Of a DNA stretch of 64,000 nucleotides, positions 1 through 9,994 are shown one piece after another. The translations under genes and the position numbers were made by a program. Position 1 is the first letter of the stretch; each line of letters starts with the position of its first letter. The DNA is taken from positions 45,024,869 to 45,088,868 of the forward strand of contig CAMTDV010000018.1 in NCBI GenBank assembly GCA_947069175.1. The letters run 5' to 3'. The notes beneath the pieces are model-generated. The model made no database searches. It was not told the origin of the DNA and saw only the letters and a program-made list of their open reading frames with translations. Source of the DNA: Scalesia atractyloides (lineage: Eukaryota; Streptophyta; Magnoliopsida; Asterales; Asteraceae).

Positions 1-35
1 GTTCTAATTCAGATAGTTTTCCTACTTTTGAAGAT

Positions 36-1095
36 ATGTACAAGCAGCTTGATGAAGATATGTTGAAGGAAAGGATTACTGAATCAGTTCGAGAGGGTAA
101 AGTACCTAAGGCCATGACCAAAGAAGAGATAGCTCAAGCGAGAAAATATTGGTTTAAAGAGATGCAACGCGAACGGAAGTTTCGACGTCCTCTTGCAATC
201 TTTACCAGAGACAAAGACATTTCTTTGGGAGATATTTTGAGCTGGGGATGGTTTAAAGAACTTAACGTATATGCAATCAAGGGGGAGTTTGGAGTGCAAT
301 ACTTCAAATACCTTGCTGATTTCAAAACATTACAGTATTGGGATGTAGAAGAGTTGGAATAGACGGTGAATGTTACATATCACATGAAGCCGATTGATCA
401 ATTATTTTGGAAAATGATTAAGTATGAAGCGGTTAAAGGTTGGAATTATTGGAAGCCTTTTATTCCTGGTCGCGGAGTTAAGATAAACAAGGTAATTGGA
501 GAACATGATATAACGTTAATAATGAAACGTCCAAGAGCCATGAGAAATATGCCGCTAATGCCGATTGAACAAGACTTCTATCCTTTGTTCAAGTTGTGGC
601 AGATTGATCCAGCAACGTGTGAAGCTGTGATTGTACTAAAGTTTGAAGAACATCTGGATATTACCAAGGAACGGGTTGAAGTGATGGGTTATCAGGGCAT
701 GAGGGGTTTATGGAGGACGATAAGGATTCTAGATCCTATGTGGCTTGTGAACTGCTCGAGAGAAGATATCAAAACCTTGTTATACAACAAGATTGTTTTT
801 GAAGAACGTAAAAGGTACAAGCTATGAGTTTCAAAAGGTTGTGAACGTTTGTTATACGCGCGAAGTCAATTCTGGAAAGATGTGGCAAACGAAGTGGAGG
901 GATCTGGAGAGAGTTGAGTTTTTAAAGGAGGAAAACAGAAATGAGGCGATTAAAGAAAGAATGGAAAAAGCGGTAAGGCAAAGTTCTCTAAGAATGGCTA
1001 ACTTTAAAAGACCACCGCCAACTGATCAAATGCCTGATCCAAAGCAAGAACGACGAAGGAAACCGTTCAAGAACTTCTTCGGTCGTGTGCGTTAA
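36..1095 (+). pseudogene. Post-pol accessory ORF, C-terminal half, of a truncated copia element
   Basis: Three consecutive reading frames (36-362, 366-827, 793-1095) encode one broken protein that ends about 65 bp before a polypurine tract and LTR. The same protein is encoded on the minus strand of element E (48425-49191): both share the FRRPLA, TRDKDISLGDILSWGWFKEL and GVQYFKYLADL stretches. It is therefore the C-terminal half of the accessory ORF downstream of pol; the N-terminal half lies left of the window. No signal peptide or membrane segment is visible, so calling it an envelope is not supported. The function is unknown. The breaks are a stop at 360-362 and a frameshift near 800. Confidence 0.8.
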
Positions 1096-1150
1096 TGTTT
1101 ATATGAAGACAGAGTTTTTTGAAGACTGATAAAAGACGAAGACGATATCC

Positions 1151-1160
1151 AAGGGGAGTC
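1151..1160 (+). promoter_or_regulatory. Polypurine tract before 3' LTR
   Basis: AAGGGGAGTC directly abuts the TGTTGG start of the LTR. In LTR elements such a tract primes plus-strand DNA synthesis. The same sequence with one more G sits before the 3' LTR of element D (44350-44360). Confidence 0.8.
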
Positions 1161-1561
1161 TGTTGGTGTATAATGTCTATGTCTTAGTCTTATATCGAGT
1201 CTGTATAGTATAGAGCTGAATAGGCTAGGTATAGGAAGTATTTATGGTTAGCTTATCAAAGTTCGCCCATGTGTGTCTCATGTATGCATGTTCGGCTGAA
1301 CTTGCAGTAGTAAGTTCGGGCGAACTTGTGTCTTCCAGGGGCGAACTTGCATACCTATAAATACCTAGCTTGTGATCCTCATTTGGAACTTTGACATTGT
1401 AGAGGCGAAGCTCTGTCAGTTTGTAACCAGAATGTTTGATCAATAAAACTGATGATTAACTGATTAAATCTTGTCTATTGGTAAACACGACGTAATATTT
1501 CCGCTATTATGGGCGTTAGATATCAAATTTAGGTTCCTTAGCATCGAGGATCGGTCCTACA
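1161..1561 (+). repeat. 3' LTR of left-hand copia fragment (401 bp)
   Basis: Runs from TGTTGGTG to TCCTACA. It matches, in the opposite orientation, the LTRs at 10628-10982, 47754-48153 and 62186-62584. It holds palindromes at 1287-1304 and 1311-1328, a TATA box TATAAATA at 1356-1363 and a polyadenylation signal AATAAA at 1442-1447. The next five bases are AGAAC. The partner LTR lies outside the window. Confidence 0.9.
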
Positions 1562-1740
1562 AGAACTTTATATGGTGTTACAACATTCTGTTTTGTTCAA
1601 GTTCGCCCGAACATGTAACCATCACATGTTCATTGTTTATCAATAAGTTTGGGCGAACTTGCATTCTAAAACAGAATGTTGTAACACCATATCAAGTTCT
1701 TGTAGGACCGATCCTCGATGCTAAGGAACCTAAATTTGAT
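1522..1740. repeat. Inverted repeat, 73-bp arms, 73-bp centre
   Basis: Bases 1522-1594 are the reverse complement of 1668-1740 with one mismatch seen. Each arm holds the last 40 bp of the LTR plus 33 bp of flanking DNA beginning AGAACTT. The centre (1595-1667) carries two further palindromes (1598-1615, 1644-1661). The LTR-to-flank junction is thus present twice, head to head, at the meeting point of two oppositely oriented copia fragments. This fits an inverted duplication of one insertion junction better than two independent insertions. Confidence 0.85.
1701..1740 (-). repeat. Remnant of 3' LTR of element A
   Basis: Forty bases starting TGTAGGACC (plus strand) equal the 3' terminal part of the LTR. 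They pass into internal sequence at the shared bases TTTGAT (1735-1740), which occur both in the LTR and in the internal region (about 53399-53404 in element E). This is the footprint of a microhomology deletion. Confidence 0.75.
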
Positions 1741-2807
1741 TTTAATCTGTAAAGCTGAAATACTATGTACAGGATAATGTAAACTATGTACAAATTACAA
1801 GCATATTTTTGTGAATTCGTGTCTAAGGATCATATCAGTTAAGTGAGCCATATCACCAGTACCGTTGACCCTTAAATGACTTTAAGCTTTAAACTCGTTT
1901 ACCTAGATTGTCGATATGTTTGTCCACTTAAGCTTTACCACATTTCTCAACTGTTTCAAGATATGTTTAAGGTAATATTTATGAAACTTGACTTATATGT
2001 GGTTCCCACTTCTTGAATATACTCCCGTATTCAGATTACCTAGATTTCATCTTACAGGTGAATATAGCATAATTGATATCTGTATCTGGGTTAGGCAAGA
2101 CCTTGAGAGCTCAGGTTAGTACTACCGTAGAGACAAAGAGATGAAGGCTCGTCTTTAAGGTGTGTTCCACTTAAGGAATCTTTTTAGCACTGCAAATGAT
2201 TAGATCTTTCGATACTTTTCAATATTGCATGCACTTTGGGGATTTTTGGCAAAAGTGTTATAAAATTTCTAGGCCATTCCTTCCACAAAATCAGAAGAAC
2301 TTGTATAATACCCCAGATATCAACTATCTATAAAGAACTCGTATCTCAGAATCAGGCAATCTTTCAAAAAAAAATTTCGGAGTACCAAGTCCATATATCC
2401 AAGATATGTTATTCCACAAGTTTAAGCAGTTGCTAAATTTGGTTTGTATCTCGAAAACAGTTTACTGAATATGTTAAGCCTGTCGACATATCCACAGTAA
2501 GACTCGTTTATCACTTTTTAAACTTTACAATTCTTTAGCATACTGTGATAGTCCACTGATGTACTATCATTTCCTTTTATGACACTGAACTCTTTTTGTC
2601 TTTTTCAATGTTTTTGTACATTTTGAATTTTTCATATGTTTTTGGATTTTAAAATTTTTCGAATGTTTTTGTATTTTTTCTAACATTTCTCCCCCTAAAA
2701 TCAAAAACATCTTTTTGGATGTTAGTTTTTAACCAAATTCTAAACTAGAAATATATTTACAAACCAATATAGATCACGCGAACTCGTCCTCCGATCCATA
2801 TTCAACC
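1741..2807 (-). other. 3' noncoding region of element A with internal polypurine tract
   Basis: No credible gene. The sequence matches 53400-54398 of element E, and 42550-43620 of element D in the other direction, so it is a conserved noncoding part of this clade. A minus-strand polypurine tract (complement of CTCCCCCT, 2689-2696) lies just past RNase H, far from the LTR. Several polypurine tracts per element are a known trait of Sireviruses. Confidence 0.7.
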
Positions 2808-3353
2808 TCAGCGTCCGCACCTGTCAGCAAATTTTTTACCGTTAATTCTCAGCAAGTATTTAAACCGTGAAAAAGAAAATGGTTTGCTATAAAAATCAGC
2901 CTTTTGTTCGTCGGTGTGGATTTTTTCTATTCGCACGAATTTCTTTTCGTAGCAATCGCGAATGAAATGATAACGAATTTCAATGTGTTTTGTGCGTGAG
3001 TGATGAACCGGATTTTTAGTTATATCTATGGCTGCCTTGTTATCAACAAACAACACAGTGTCTAGAAATTGCAGACCATAGTCTCTCATCTGCTGTTGAA
3101 TCCACAGAATCTGTGAACAACAGCTGGAGGCCGAGATATACTCAGCTTCACAGGTAGAGAGAGCGACCATAGTCTGTTTCTTACACTGCCAGGTTACATT
3201 TCTTGTTCCGAAGAACTGGCATCCCGCTGTAGTTGATTTTGACTTCAACTTATCTACACCAAAATCAGAATCAGCATAGCCTGTGAGGTCAAAATTTTCG
3301 TTCATCGGGTACCACAAGCCGGTGCTTGGGCATCCTTTCAGGTATCTAAAGAT
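2808..3353 (-). CDS. Copia RNase H domain (element A)
   Basis: Degrades the RNA of RNA:DNA hybrids during reverse transcription. The open stretch 3317-2808 (169 residues) contains the copia RNase H signatures YADSDFGVD, the CEAEY glutamate, FVDNKAA and TKHIEIRYHFIRD, all in order. The reading frame continues upstream into reverse transcriptase but is cut by a TGA (within IVK-stop-IF at about 3352-3354), where element E has an arginine codon. The real product would be the C-terminal part of a Gag-Pol polyprotein. Confidence 0.9.
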   Translation of the reverse strand: MFRYLKGCPSTGLWYPMNENFDLTGYADSDFGVDKLKSKSTTAGCQFFGTRNVTWQCKKQTMVALSTCEAEYISASSCCSQILWIQQQMRDYGLQFLDTVLFVDNKAAIDITKNPVHHSRTKHIEIRYHFIRDCYEKKFVRIEKIHTDEQKADFYSKPFSFSRFKYLLRINGKKFADRCGR

Positions 3354-4295
3354 TCACTTCACGATCTGCATGTGTAAGATCCTCGGGCTTGACTGATATC
3401 TGCCACATAGGCAAGTTGGATACATAATATCTGGGCGCGATGCCATCAGATACATCAGCGATCCAATCATCGATCTGTATAATTTCTCGTCGACTTTGGC
3501 TCCAATCTCGTCAACGCAAATGTCGTGATTTGGAGCAAGAGGCGTAGATAGAGGCTTCAAGCTTTCCATTCCAAACTTCTTCAAGATATCGTGAACATAC
3601 TTAGTCTGATTAATGAAAATACTATCCGGAAGCTGATCTACTTGCAAACCAAGAAAGAACTTCATTTCGCCCATCGAGGACATTTCGAATTTCTTTTTAA
3701 TGATTCCCTCAAACTCCTTGCAGAGACTATGGTTTGTAGATCTAAAGATGATGTCGTCAACGTAGATTTGAACTATAATCAGATTACCATCAACTTCTCT
3801 GGTGGAAAGAGTAATATCCACAGTTCCTCTGATAAAGCCGTTTCCGCCGAGATGTTGTGATAACATCTCGTACCAAGCTCTCGGGGCTTGGTGTAGACCA
3901 TAAACAGCTTTATCCAGTAGGTATGCTTTCTTCTTGTTAAGTTGATCGACAAACCCCGGTGGTTGTCCAACGTACACCTTCCCGCGTAATTCTCCGTACA
4001 GAAAAGCCGATTTGACATCCAATTGACAGACCTTAAATCCTTTCCATGATGCGAAAGCTTGAAAGATTCGAATAGATTCCAAGCGAGCTACTGGTGCGTA
4101 GACTTCCGTGTAGTCTATCCCTTCCTGCTGGTGAAATCCCTTGATAACAAGCCTAGCTTTGTTACGAACAATAACCCCTCTATCATCACGTTTACACTTA
4201 AAGACCCATTTTGTATCAATTGCTTTCTGATTTTCTGGTAGGTCTTCAAGCTTCCACACTCCCAACTTCTCAAACTGTAATAGTTCTTCTTGCAT
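3354..4295 (-). CDS. Copia reverse transcriptase, RVT_2 (element A)
   Basis: A 313-residue open stretch covering nearly all of RVT_2. The first catalytic aspartate is in QLDVKSAF (residue 93) and the YVDD box is at residues 178-181. KWVFKCKRDD, ARLVIKGFHQ, APVARLESIR and YGLHQAPRAWYE are standard copia RT signatures. It copies element RNA into DNA inside the particle. The domain itself has no internal stop, making it the best preserved RT of its clade here, but the polyprotein around it is broken on both sides. The nominal start methionine is internal to the polyprotein. Confidence 0.92.
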   Translation of the reverse strand: MQEELLQFEKLGVWKLEDLPENQKAIDTKWVFKCKRDDRGVIVRNKARLVIKGFHQQEGIDYTEVYAPVARLESIRIFQAFASWKGFKVCQLDVKSAFLYGELRGKVYVGQPPGFVDQLNKKKAYLLDKAVYGLHQAPRAWYEMLSQHLGGNGFIRGTVDITLSTREVDGNLIIVQIYVDDIIFRSTNHSLCKEFEGIIKKKFEMSSMGEMKFFLGLQVDQLPDSIFINQTKYVHDILKKFGMESLKPLSTPLAPNHDICVDEIGAKVDEKLYRSMIGSLMYLMASRPDIMYPTCLCGRYQSSPRILHMQIVK

Positions 4296-4349
4296 TGCTT
4301 GTACCCAGTTTTCATCGGCTAAAGCTTCATTAACTGTCTCTGGCTCAAT

Positions 4350-5272
4350 CTAAGAGATGAAACATGAATAGAAGCAATAGTTCTGGGATGGAGCAACGCG
4401 AGTGTAGAAACAACTAAGTGCTTTGTTAATTTGCCCTCGAGTTCTAACACCAGTTTGAAGTTCTCCCATTATATTTGTTGACGGATGATAGGAATATGAT
4501 CGCGACAATTCTTCACTTGGACCATCTACTGAGTTTTGCTGATTCGTGATGTTGAGATCAACGACCAATTCAACATTTTGAGAGCTTGATGAAGCTTCAT
4601 TTCTGTTGTTCGGGACTGCAGATAGATTAAGAAGACTTGTTATCTGCTCCACTTCTTCATCTGAAGAAGATGGTTCCCCATCAGCATCAAATGTTGGTGC
4701 TTCATCTGAGTCAGAATTTTGATTCTGAGGCTTACTGGGCTCCGTTATTGTATTCACTGGTTAAGTAGAGGCATTTGTTGGAGGAGTAGCAGGTGTTGTT
4801 AATGTTTCAGAAATATTTTTAGCCAGAACACCACTATTGCTTGAACTTGCGCCAGAAGAAGATGGATCCAACATGGGTTGATTAACCACAACTGGTCGAA
4901 CAATTTGTTCTTGATTTGCTGACTGGTGAAGATAATATAACACTGCAACTTCATCATCAGACGGTTCTTCGGGCAAGTCAAATGACTTCCAAAGGTCTTG
5001 ATAGTTAAATAGCCACGCGTCACTTCCCTTTGAATAGGATCCGTATAATTGAAACAATCCACGTGCTGTGCTTCAATAACCTTTCTCAACGAAGGAACAT
5101 ATACTCTTCTCCACGGACTCACATATCCGACAAAGAAACCCTCAAGAGATTTAGCTTCAAATTTGCCATCTTGGTCTATTACGGGTACATGGTGCACCGA
5201 ATGGCTCTAAGAACTTCAAATTTGGCTTCCTTCGGTTTATCATCTCAAAACATGTTTTCTTTGTTGGTTTGA
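4350..5272 (-). pseudogene. Integrase C-terminus and hinge before RT (element A)
   Basis: Overlapping frames carry the GKF-type C-terminal part of copia integrase (DQDGKFEAKSLEGFFVGY, about 5180-5125) and then a low-complexity linker rich in Ser, Asn, Glu and Asp (4757-4350), the usual variable hinge between IN and RT. Frame changes near 5050 and 4760 and stops make it non-coding. It aligns to 55904-56804 of element E. Confidence 0.8.
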
Positions 5273-5321
5273 TAGTGAAAACCCTGTTTAGCGTGTAGCA
5301 AGCTGCAGCAACTACTTCACT

Positions 5322-5717
5322 CTAGAAGATGATTGGATATTTAGAATCTGCAAGCATGGTTCTCGCAGTTTCAATCAAAGTTCTATTTTTCCGTTCAGCT
5401 ACTCCGTTTTGCTGTGGAGTATAGGGAGCACTAAACTCATGCAAAATCCCTTTTGCGTTGTAGAATTCCTTCATTTTGTTATTCTTAAACTCTGTGCCGT
5501 TGTCACTTCTAATGCGTCTGACCGGCATATGATAAAGGTTCTCGAGTTTCTTGAATAAAATAACCAAGTTCTCGAACGTTTCGTCTTTTGATTCTTGAAA
5601 GAATACCCACGAATATCTTGAATAGTCATCTGTCATGACCAAGCAATATAAGTCTCCTGAGATGCTTCGAACATTTACAGGACAAAATAAGTCCATGTGG
5701 AGACGTTCTAAAGGCAA
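5322..5717 (-). CDS. Copia integrase catalytic core (element A)
   Basis: Inserts the double-stranded cDNA into the host chromosome. The rve core shows the first aspartate in HMDLF, the second in RSDNGTEF and the glutamate in GVAERKN, with exactly 35 residues between the last two (DD35E). YTPQQNG precedes the glutamate as in other copia integrases. The frame is closed by a stop after KYPIIF at 5322, where E continues with SFWSEAV. Confidence 0.92.
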   Translation of the reverse strand: MPLERLHMDLFCPVNVRSISGDLYCLVMTDDYSRYSWVFFQESKDETFENLVILFKKLENLYHMPVRRIRSDNGTEFKNNKMKEFYNAKGILHEFSAPYTPQQNGVAERKNRTLIETARTMLADSKYPIIF

Positions 5718-5758
5718 TTAATTGAGTTTAGAATTTTCTTCGGATGAGATTTCTTGAT

Positions 5759-5965
5759 CTACTTTCCCTTTTTGCATTCTAAGCAATGATCAGACATCTG
5801 AAAATTCCAAAGATTTACGCCTTCTACAAGATCATTATGAACCAAGAAATTCATTTTTCTCAAATGAATATGCCCCATCTTATGATGCCAAAGAATAGAA
5901 TCCTTTTCAGTAGCCTTTGACACAAAACATTGTGGTGATTTTGATGAAATGGTGGCAACACCCAT
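5759..5965 (-). CDS. GAG-pre-integrase zinc-binding domain (element A)
   Basis: Sixty-eight residues with an HHKMGHIHL...CLECKKGK arrangement, the HHCC zinc finger at the N-terminus of copia integrase. It precedes the catalytic core by about 40 bp and is separated from it by a TAG stop (5759-5761) and a frame break. Confidence 0.88.
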   Translation of the reverse strand: MGVATISSKSPQCFVSKATEKDSILWHHKMGHIHLRKMNFLVHNDLVEGVNLWNFQMSDHCLECKKGK

Positions 5966-5998
5966 ATCAAAAACATATAGATCATTCTCTCGAGGTGC

Positions 5999-6337
5999 TC
6001 ACATCAGAATCCACTCATCTGGTATTTTGAATCCCGGCTTCAAGATGATACACTCTTTGTCGTTGAAATGGATTGTGAACTTCTTGTCACAAATCTGCGA
6101 TATACTCAGAAGATTGTTCTCAAGTTCTGCAATATAGTTCACACGATCGAATGAAACGACGCCATTGGAGAGTTTTCCCTCGGCGACTATCCTTCCACCC
6201 TGGTTTCCTTCAAATCCAACATATCCACCATTGGTAGCTTTAATGTCGAATAGCAATGCCTTCATTCCCGTCATATGCCTGGATGCTCCACTATCCAAAA
6301 TCCACTTAGAAAGTACAGATCTCTGGAGCCCCTGCAC
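5999..6337 (-). CDS. Aspartic protease domain (element A)
   Basis: The retroviral-type protease motif LDSGASRHMTG is near the N-terminus, with NLLSISQICDK downstream as in copia polyproteins. It would cut Gag-Pol into mature proteins. The active-site DSG is intact. The frame ends at TGA (5999) where E has CGA/arginine in the same context, a C-to-T change. Confidence 0.9.
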   Translation of the reverse strand: MQGLQRSVLSKWILDSGASRHMTGMKALLFDIKATNGGYVGFEGNQGGRIVAEGKLSNGVVSFDRVNYIAELENNLLSISQICDKKFTIHFNDKECIILKPGFKIPDEWILM

Positions 6338-6339
6338 AT

Positions 6340-6786
6340 TTTAACAATCTATTTAAAAAGCGAGACCCAAGCCTTTTTGGTCTTGGGTTGAATTGGATAA
6401 CCATCTTCAAAATCAAATTCACATTCATCAGCATAATCGAATCCACACTTATCTACAGAATAAACTTCCCATTCTTCATTTGAATTTTCTATGATGTTTA
6501 TGTTTGAAAACTTTACCGTCTTTTTATCTTTTGAATTGTTACCACTTGTAGTTTTGACATTTTCAGATGTGGTTTCAATTATGATTTCTGATTTTGATTC
6601 TTTCTTGCTATCACTAGTCTTAACCAGCTCAAACTTAGTGATCTCAGATGTTGCTGAACGTTTCTTTGTAATCCAGGCTTGAGATTTTATGTTAGCCTTC
6701 TTGATGTAAAAATTGTTTTCATTACCATTTGAAGTTTCACCTTTTTTGAAAATTGAATTTTCAAACTTAGGTTTAACTTCAATTTT
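6340..6786 (-). pseudogene. Gag-protease linker (element A)
   Basis: Translation in mixed frames gives a Lys/Ser/Glu-rich linker (KSQAWITKK, KTKKAWVS) that joins the second zinc knuckle to protease in this clade. It corresponds to 57921-58409 in E and 41855-42300 in D. Several frameshifts and stops interrupt it. Confidence 0.65.
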
Positions 6787-8499
6787 TTATTCATTTCTTT
6801 TCAAAATCTTTACAGGTTTTACAAACACTTGTTGCTTTGGTTTCACAACATTTGAACTTTCATTCCTTTGAAGATAAGCCGGCTTTGATTTCGGACAGTA
6901 ACAAGCAAGATGACCAATTTCGTTGCACTTGAAACAAGTCCGAGAATCATGTGGATGTCCTTTAGTGGGTTTTACACCACTTGCAATTTTGGCTTTATCT
7001 CGAAGTTCTTTTTGTTTCTTGAACTCATCGTTTGATTGTTTCCTGATATAACTTTCCTCATGAACCGTGTTCGTCCCATATACAAAATTCATGTTTTTAT
7101 TCTTGTATTCATGAAATGGTGACGGTTTTCTTTTAGGTTCATCTAATTCCTCTAACCCCAACCCAGCTCTCCGGTTTTCCGGATGATCACCACCATTCCT
7201 TCGGTAGTTGTTTCTTTTAGGTTTGGAATAGTATTTCTTTTCATTAATCTTCAGATCATCTGATGTGACTTCCACGAGTTTAAAGAATTTGTCTAATAAT
7301 TCTTTCTTCACATTCTGAATCGGAAAACTATCATCAAAGTATAGTCTATCAGATTTCTTAATTTTGTACATGACAACATTAGGATCATCACATAGATCAT
7401 TCTCTGATGATGTATAGTCATCTTCGGACTGTGAATCTGAATTCTTTGAGCTCGAGTCGGCGCTTTTAAAGCTGCCTTCATCAGAATCGTTCAAAACATT
7501 TTCAACAACCTTTTTAACCACAACACTGTCATCATCAGTTTTAGTGTAGATTACATCAATGTTCTCTTGCAACTCAGTTTTCTTTTCAGATAACAACTTA
7601 ATGTGAAGTGCCGTATCCATCCCATCAGCGGATTTGCGACAATACTTCTCGCAAAGGGGTGGAGGAACATTATTGTATTCCTTACAAATTTTCTTTTTAG
7701 GTTTCTCTTCCGATGGAATTGTCGGAAGGATGTGATCAATGACATATGCATTACATGTGTAACTTCTCAAAAGTTGTTGAACACGTTCTATTTCAATTGT
7801 CATGTCCTGGAGTTGTTGCTTAGTTTCAGCAATGGTGTTAATATATATATTAATCGCTTTTTGCTTATCCATTACTGTTCCTTTTAACATTCTTATGGTA
7901 TCATGTTGTTCGATGTTATTTCTATCAAGCCTACCATAATCATTTTTCATTTTATCATACGCTTCCTTCATTGTGCGATAATCGTATTTCAAAAGTTCAT
8001 TATGCACATTTTTTTCAGCGATGATTTTTGATTTTTCGGCACACTCAGAACATGGTTCGGTACACTTTGTACAAGGTTTTTCAACCTCTACAATTTGTAT
8101 TTTGACAACTTCTTTTACCTCTGGACCTACCTTTGTTAGGTTTGCCATTAAAGCTTTATTTGCCATGCCCTTGAGGTTTTCGACATTCACTTCTTGTGTA
8201 ACATTGAGGATCTCTTCATCAATTGTTTTCTCCTCGACCACTTGTTCTTTAGAGCTTCCATCAAAATGACCTGCAAAACTATCACACGAGTTAGAAGATA
8301 AAATTCCTTGTTTCTGCATGTGGATATACTCCTCTTCTTCTCGTTGTTGATGCAAGTATTGCTCCAGCAGTATCTGTTTTATAGCCGCTGCTTCCTCTGT
8401 AGAAGTACCTTCAACTATCTCAGCCATCAACGCAACTCCGGTCTTCTTACCAATGTAGGAATTTCTATCGAAACCATCATCTTCGTTTGATGATACCAT
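6787..8499 (-). CDS. Gag C-terminal half: coiled coil, acidic spacer, CCHC 2 (element A)
   Basis: The longest open frame of the window (570 residues). It begins in Gag after the first zinc knuckle. In order: Glu-rich segment, a Cys-rich patch (CTKCTEPCSECAEK), a heptad-rich coiled-coil region (about residues 165-250), an acidic Ser/Asp stretch (about 330-375), a basic stretch, and a CCHC knuckle CFKCNEIGHLACYC near residue 530. Such long insertions between two zinc knuckles suggest a particle or RNA-binding role specific to this clade. The start shown is not the natural one; upstream the frame is joined through a stop to the first gag half. Confidence 0.85.
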   Translation of the reverse strand: MVSSNEDDGFDRNSYIGKKTGVALMAEIVEGTSTEEAAAIKQILLEQYLHQQREEEEYIHMQKQGILSSNSCDSFAGHFDGSSKEQVVEEKTIDEEILNVTQEVNVENLKGMANKALMANLTKVGPEVKEVVKIQIVEVEKPCTKCTEPCSECAEKSKIIAEKNVHNELLKYDYRTMKEAYDKMKNDYGRLDRNNIEQHDTIRMLKGTVMDKQKAINIYINTIAETKQQLQDMTIEIERVQQLLRSYTCNAYVIDHILPTIPSEEKPKKKICKEYNNVPPPLCEKYCRKSADGMDTALHIKLLSEKKTELQENIDVIYTKTDDDSVVVKKVVENVLNDSDEGSFKSADSSSKNSDSQSEDDYTSSENDLCDDPNVVMYKIKKSDRLYFDDSFPIQNVKKELLDKFFKLVEVTSDDLKINEKKYYSKPKRNNYRRNGGDHPENRRAGLGLEELDEPKRKPSPFHEYKNKNMNFVYGTNTVHEESYIRKQSNDEFKKQKELRDKAKIASGVKPTKGHPHDSRTCFKCNEIGHLACYCPKSKPAYLQRNESSNVVKPKQQVFVKPVKILKRNE

Positions 8500-8568
8500 A
8501 GCTTCATCATTGCTGCTGCTATTTGGTTTCTCTTGGATTTCAACCCGAGTCTTCGTTGGAAATGGCTT

Positions 8569-9994
8569 CTATTGAAGCGACTTCTTATAATACTCGTTGT
8601 TTCCTCCGAACGGACTCTGATTTCCCGTTGCTTCAGGATTCTTGCACTCTCTCTTGAAATGTCCCTTTTGGCGACATCTGAAGCACGTCACTTTTGATTT
8701 GTCGAGCCCAACTTGTTGCTTGAATTTCCAATATCTCTGCCAGTAAGAGCAACAAACTTTGTGACTCTTCGGATAATAGATGCTAAAAACCACTTGATAT
8801 CCATCAACTCGAGTTCTTCTTCATCCACTTGGTCATAATCTTCTGCCGTCATTTCGGGATTTCCAATTTTACCGGCTACAAGACTTTCGTATAACTCCAG
8901 AGCAGTGGCGAGAAGAGACATATGTTGTTTAGCAACTTGTTCCGAAACAACATTGTTCAAATTCACTGCGATGTTGCACTGGTATACATTCGAATCAGAA
9001 TTTGTTTGTTGATTCTGATTTGCTTGACTTTGATAAGATGAATTTGAACCAGTGCTTGAGTACGAACTCTGTGGACTCTGGTCATAATGAGGTTGTGATT
9101 GACTCTGGTTCTGTGGAGAAGCATTCATGTTTGCAATAAACGTTGTCCCAATTTTTGGACTTGAAATGTTGTCTTGCATTCCACTTTTGTAGTACAACCC
9201 AACGTCTTGAACTACATTCGCATTCTTGACTTTGCAATCTTCAGAAGCTCAATTTCGTGGCCTTCGAGTTTGTCAATAAACGTTGACAACTTGAAGAATT
9301 CCCACTTATCATTATTCTTCAGAACCATCAAATAAGCAGCCCATTCACGATCTGGTAGTGCGTCAGCAAGCTTGTCGATATATTCTTGTTCAGTCTTCTC
9401 CAGACCGTGTCTTCGCATTTAAACTTTAAGATGATAGAAGCGCTCGATCATTTGCTTCATGGTCTCATTCTTTAGCAAGGTGAAGATATCGGACTCTTTC
9501 AGAATAAGTGCCTTTTTACTTTTGATCATTTCGGCACTACCTTGATACTTCTTCTGTAATGACAACCAATGATCTCTTGCAGTAGTATACTCTGGTAGCA
9601 TAATCAGGATATCTTCTTTGACACACTGTTGGATGAGACTGATCATCTTTTTCTCAGCAATGTATTCATCTCTCTGTACTGTCGAATAGTTGTACTTTTC
9701 AAGGACTTGCTGATGTTCATCTACCGGAACAGTGTAGCCTCTTTCAATCGACACCCAGCCAGCGAAGTGCATGGCTTGAACCCAATAGGTAAATTTCTCC
9801 TTCCATGCTTCATATTCGTCCATGCTCATTAGCTTGGGCGGTTTAACAGTCGTTCCCATCTCGTTATCAAGATTGACTTGATGAATCTCGTTGGCATTCG
9901 ACGAACTAGCTCCAGACATAAAAGCTCTTTGCATATCATCCATTGTGAATAACGAGACGTGTACACTGAAAATATTCAAAAACTTTGAAAACAA
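8569..9994 (-). pseudogene. Gag N-terminal half with CCHC 1 (element A)
   Basis: The natural start is probably the methionine at about 9943 (MDDMQRAFMSG). The UBN2-like capsid region follows (MSMDEYEAWKEKF, MISLIQQ, LSLQKKYQGSAEM), then a Gln/Ser/Asn-rich stretch and the knuckle CFRCRQKGHFKREC (about 8700-8659). Breaks: CAA-to-TAA at 9419-9421 (E keeps Gln), a one-base deletion near 9228, a frameshift near 8770-8790, and TAG at 8569-8571. Capsid assembles the particle and packages element RNA. Confidence 0.88.

Noticed and set aside
1225..1443. Open frame of 72 residues on the minus strand inside the LTR
   Set aside because: It lies wholly in LTR sequence, includes palindromes and TATA region, and has no homologue in the other LTR copies read in frame.
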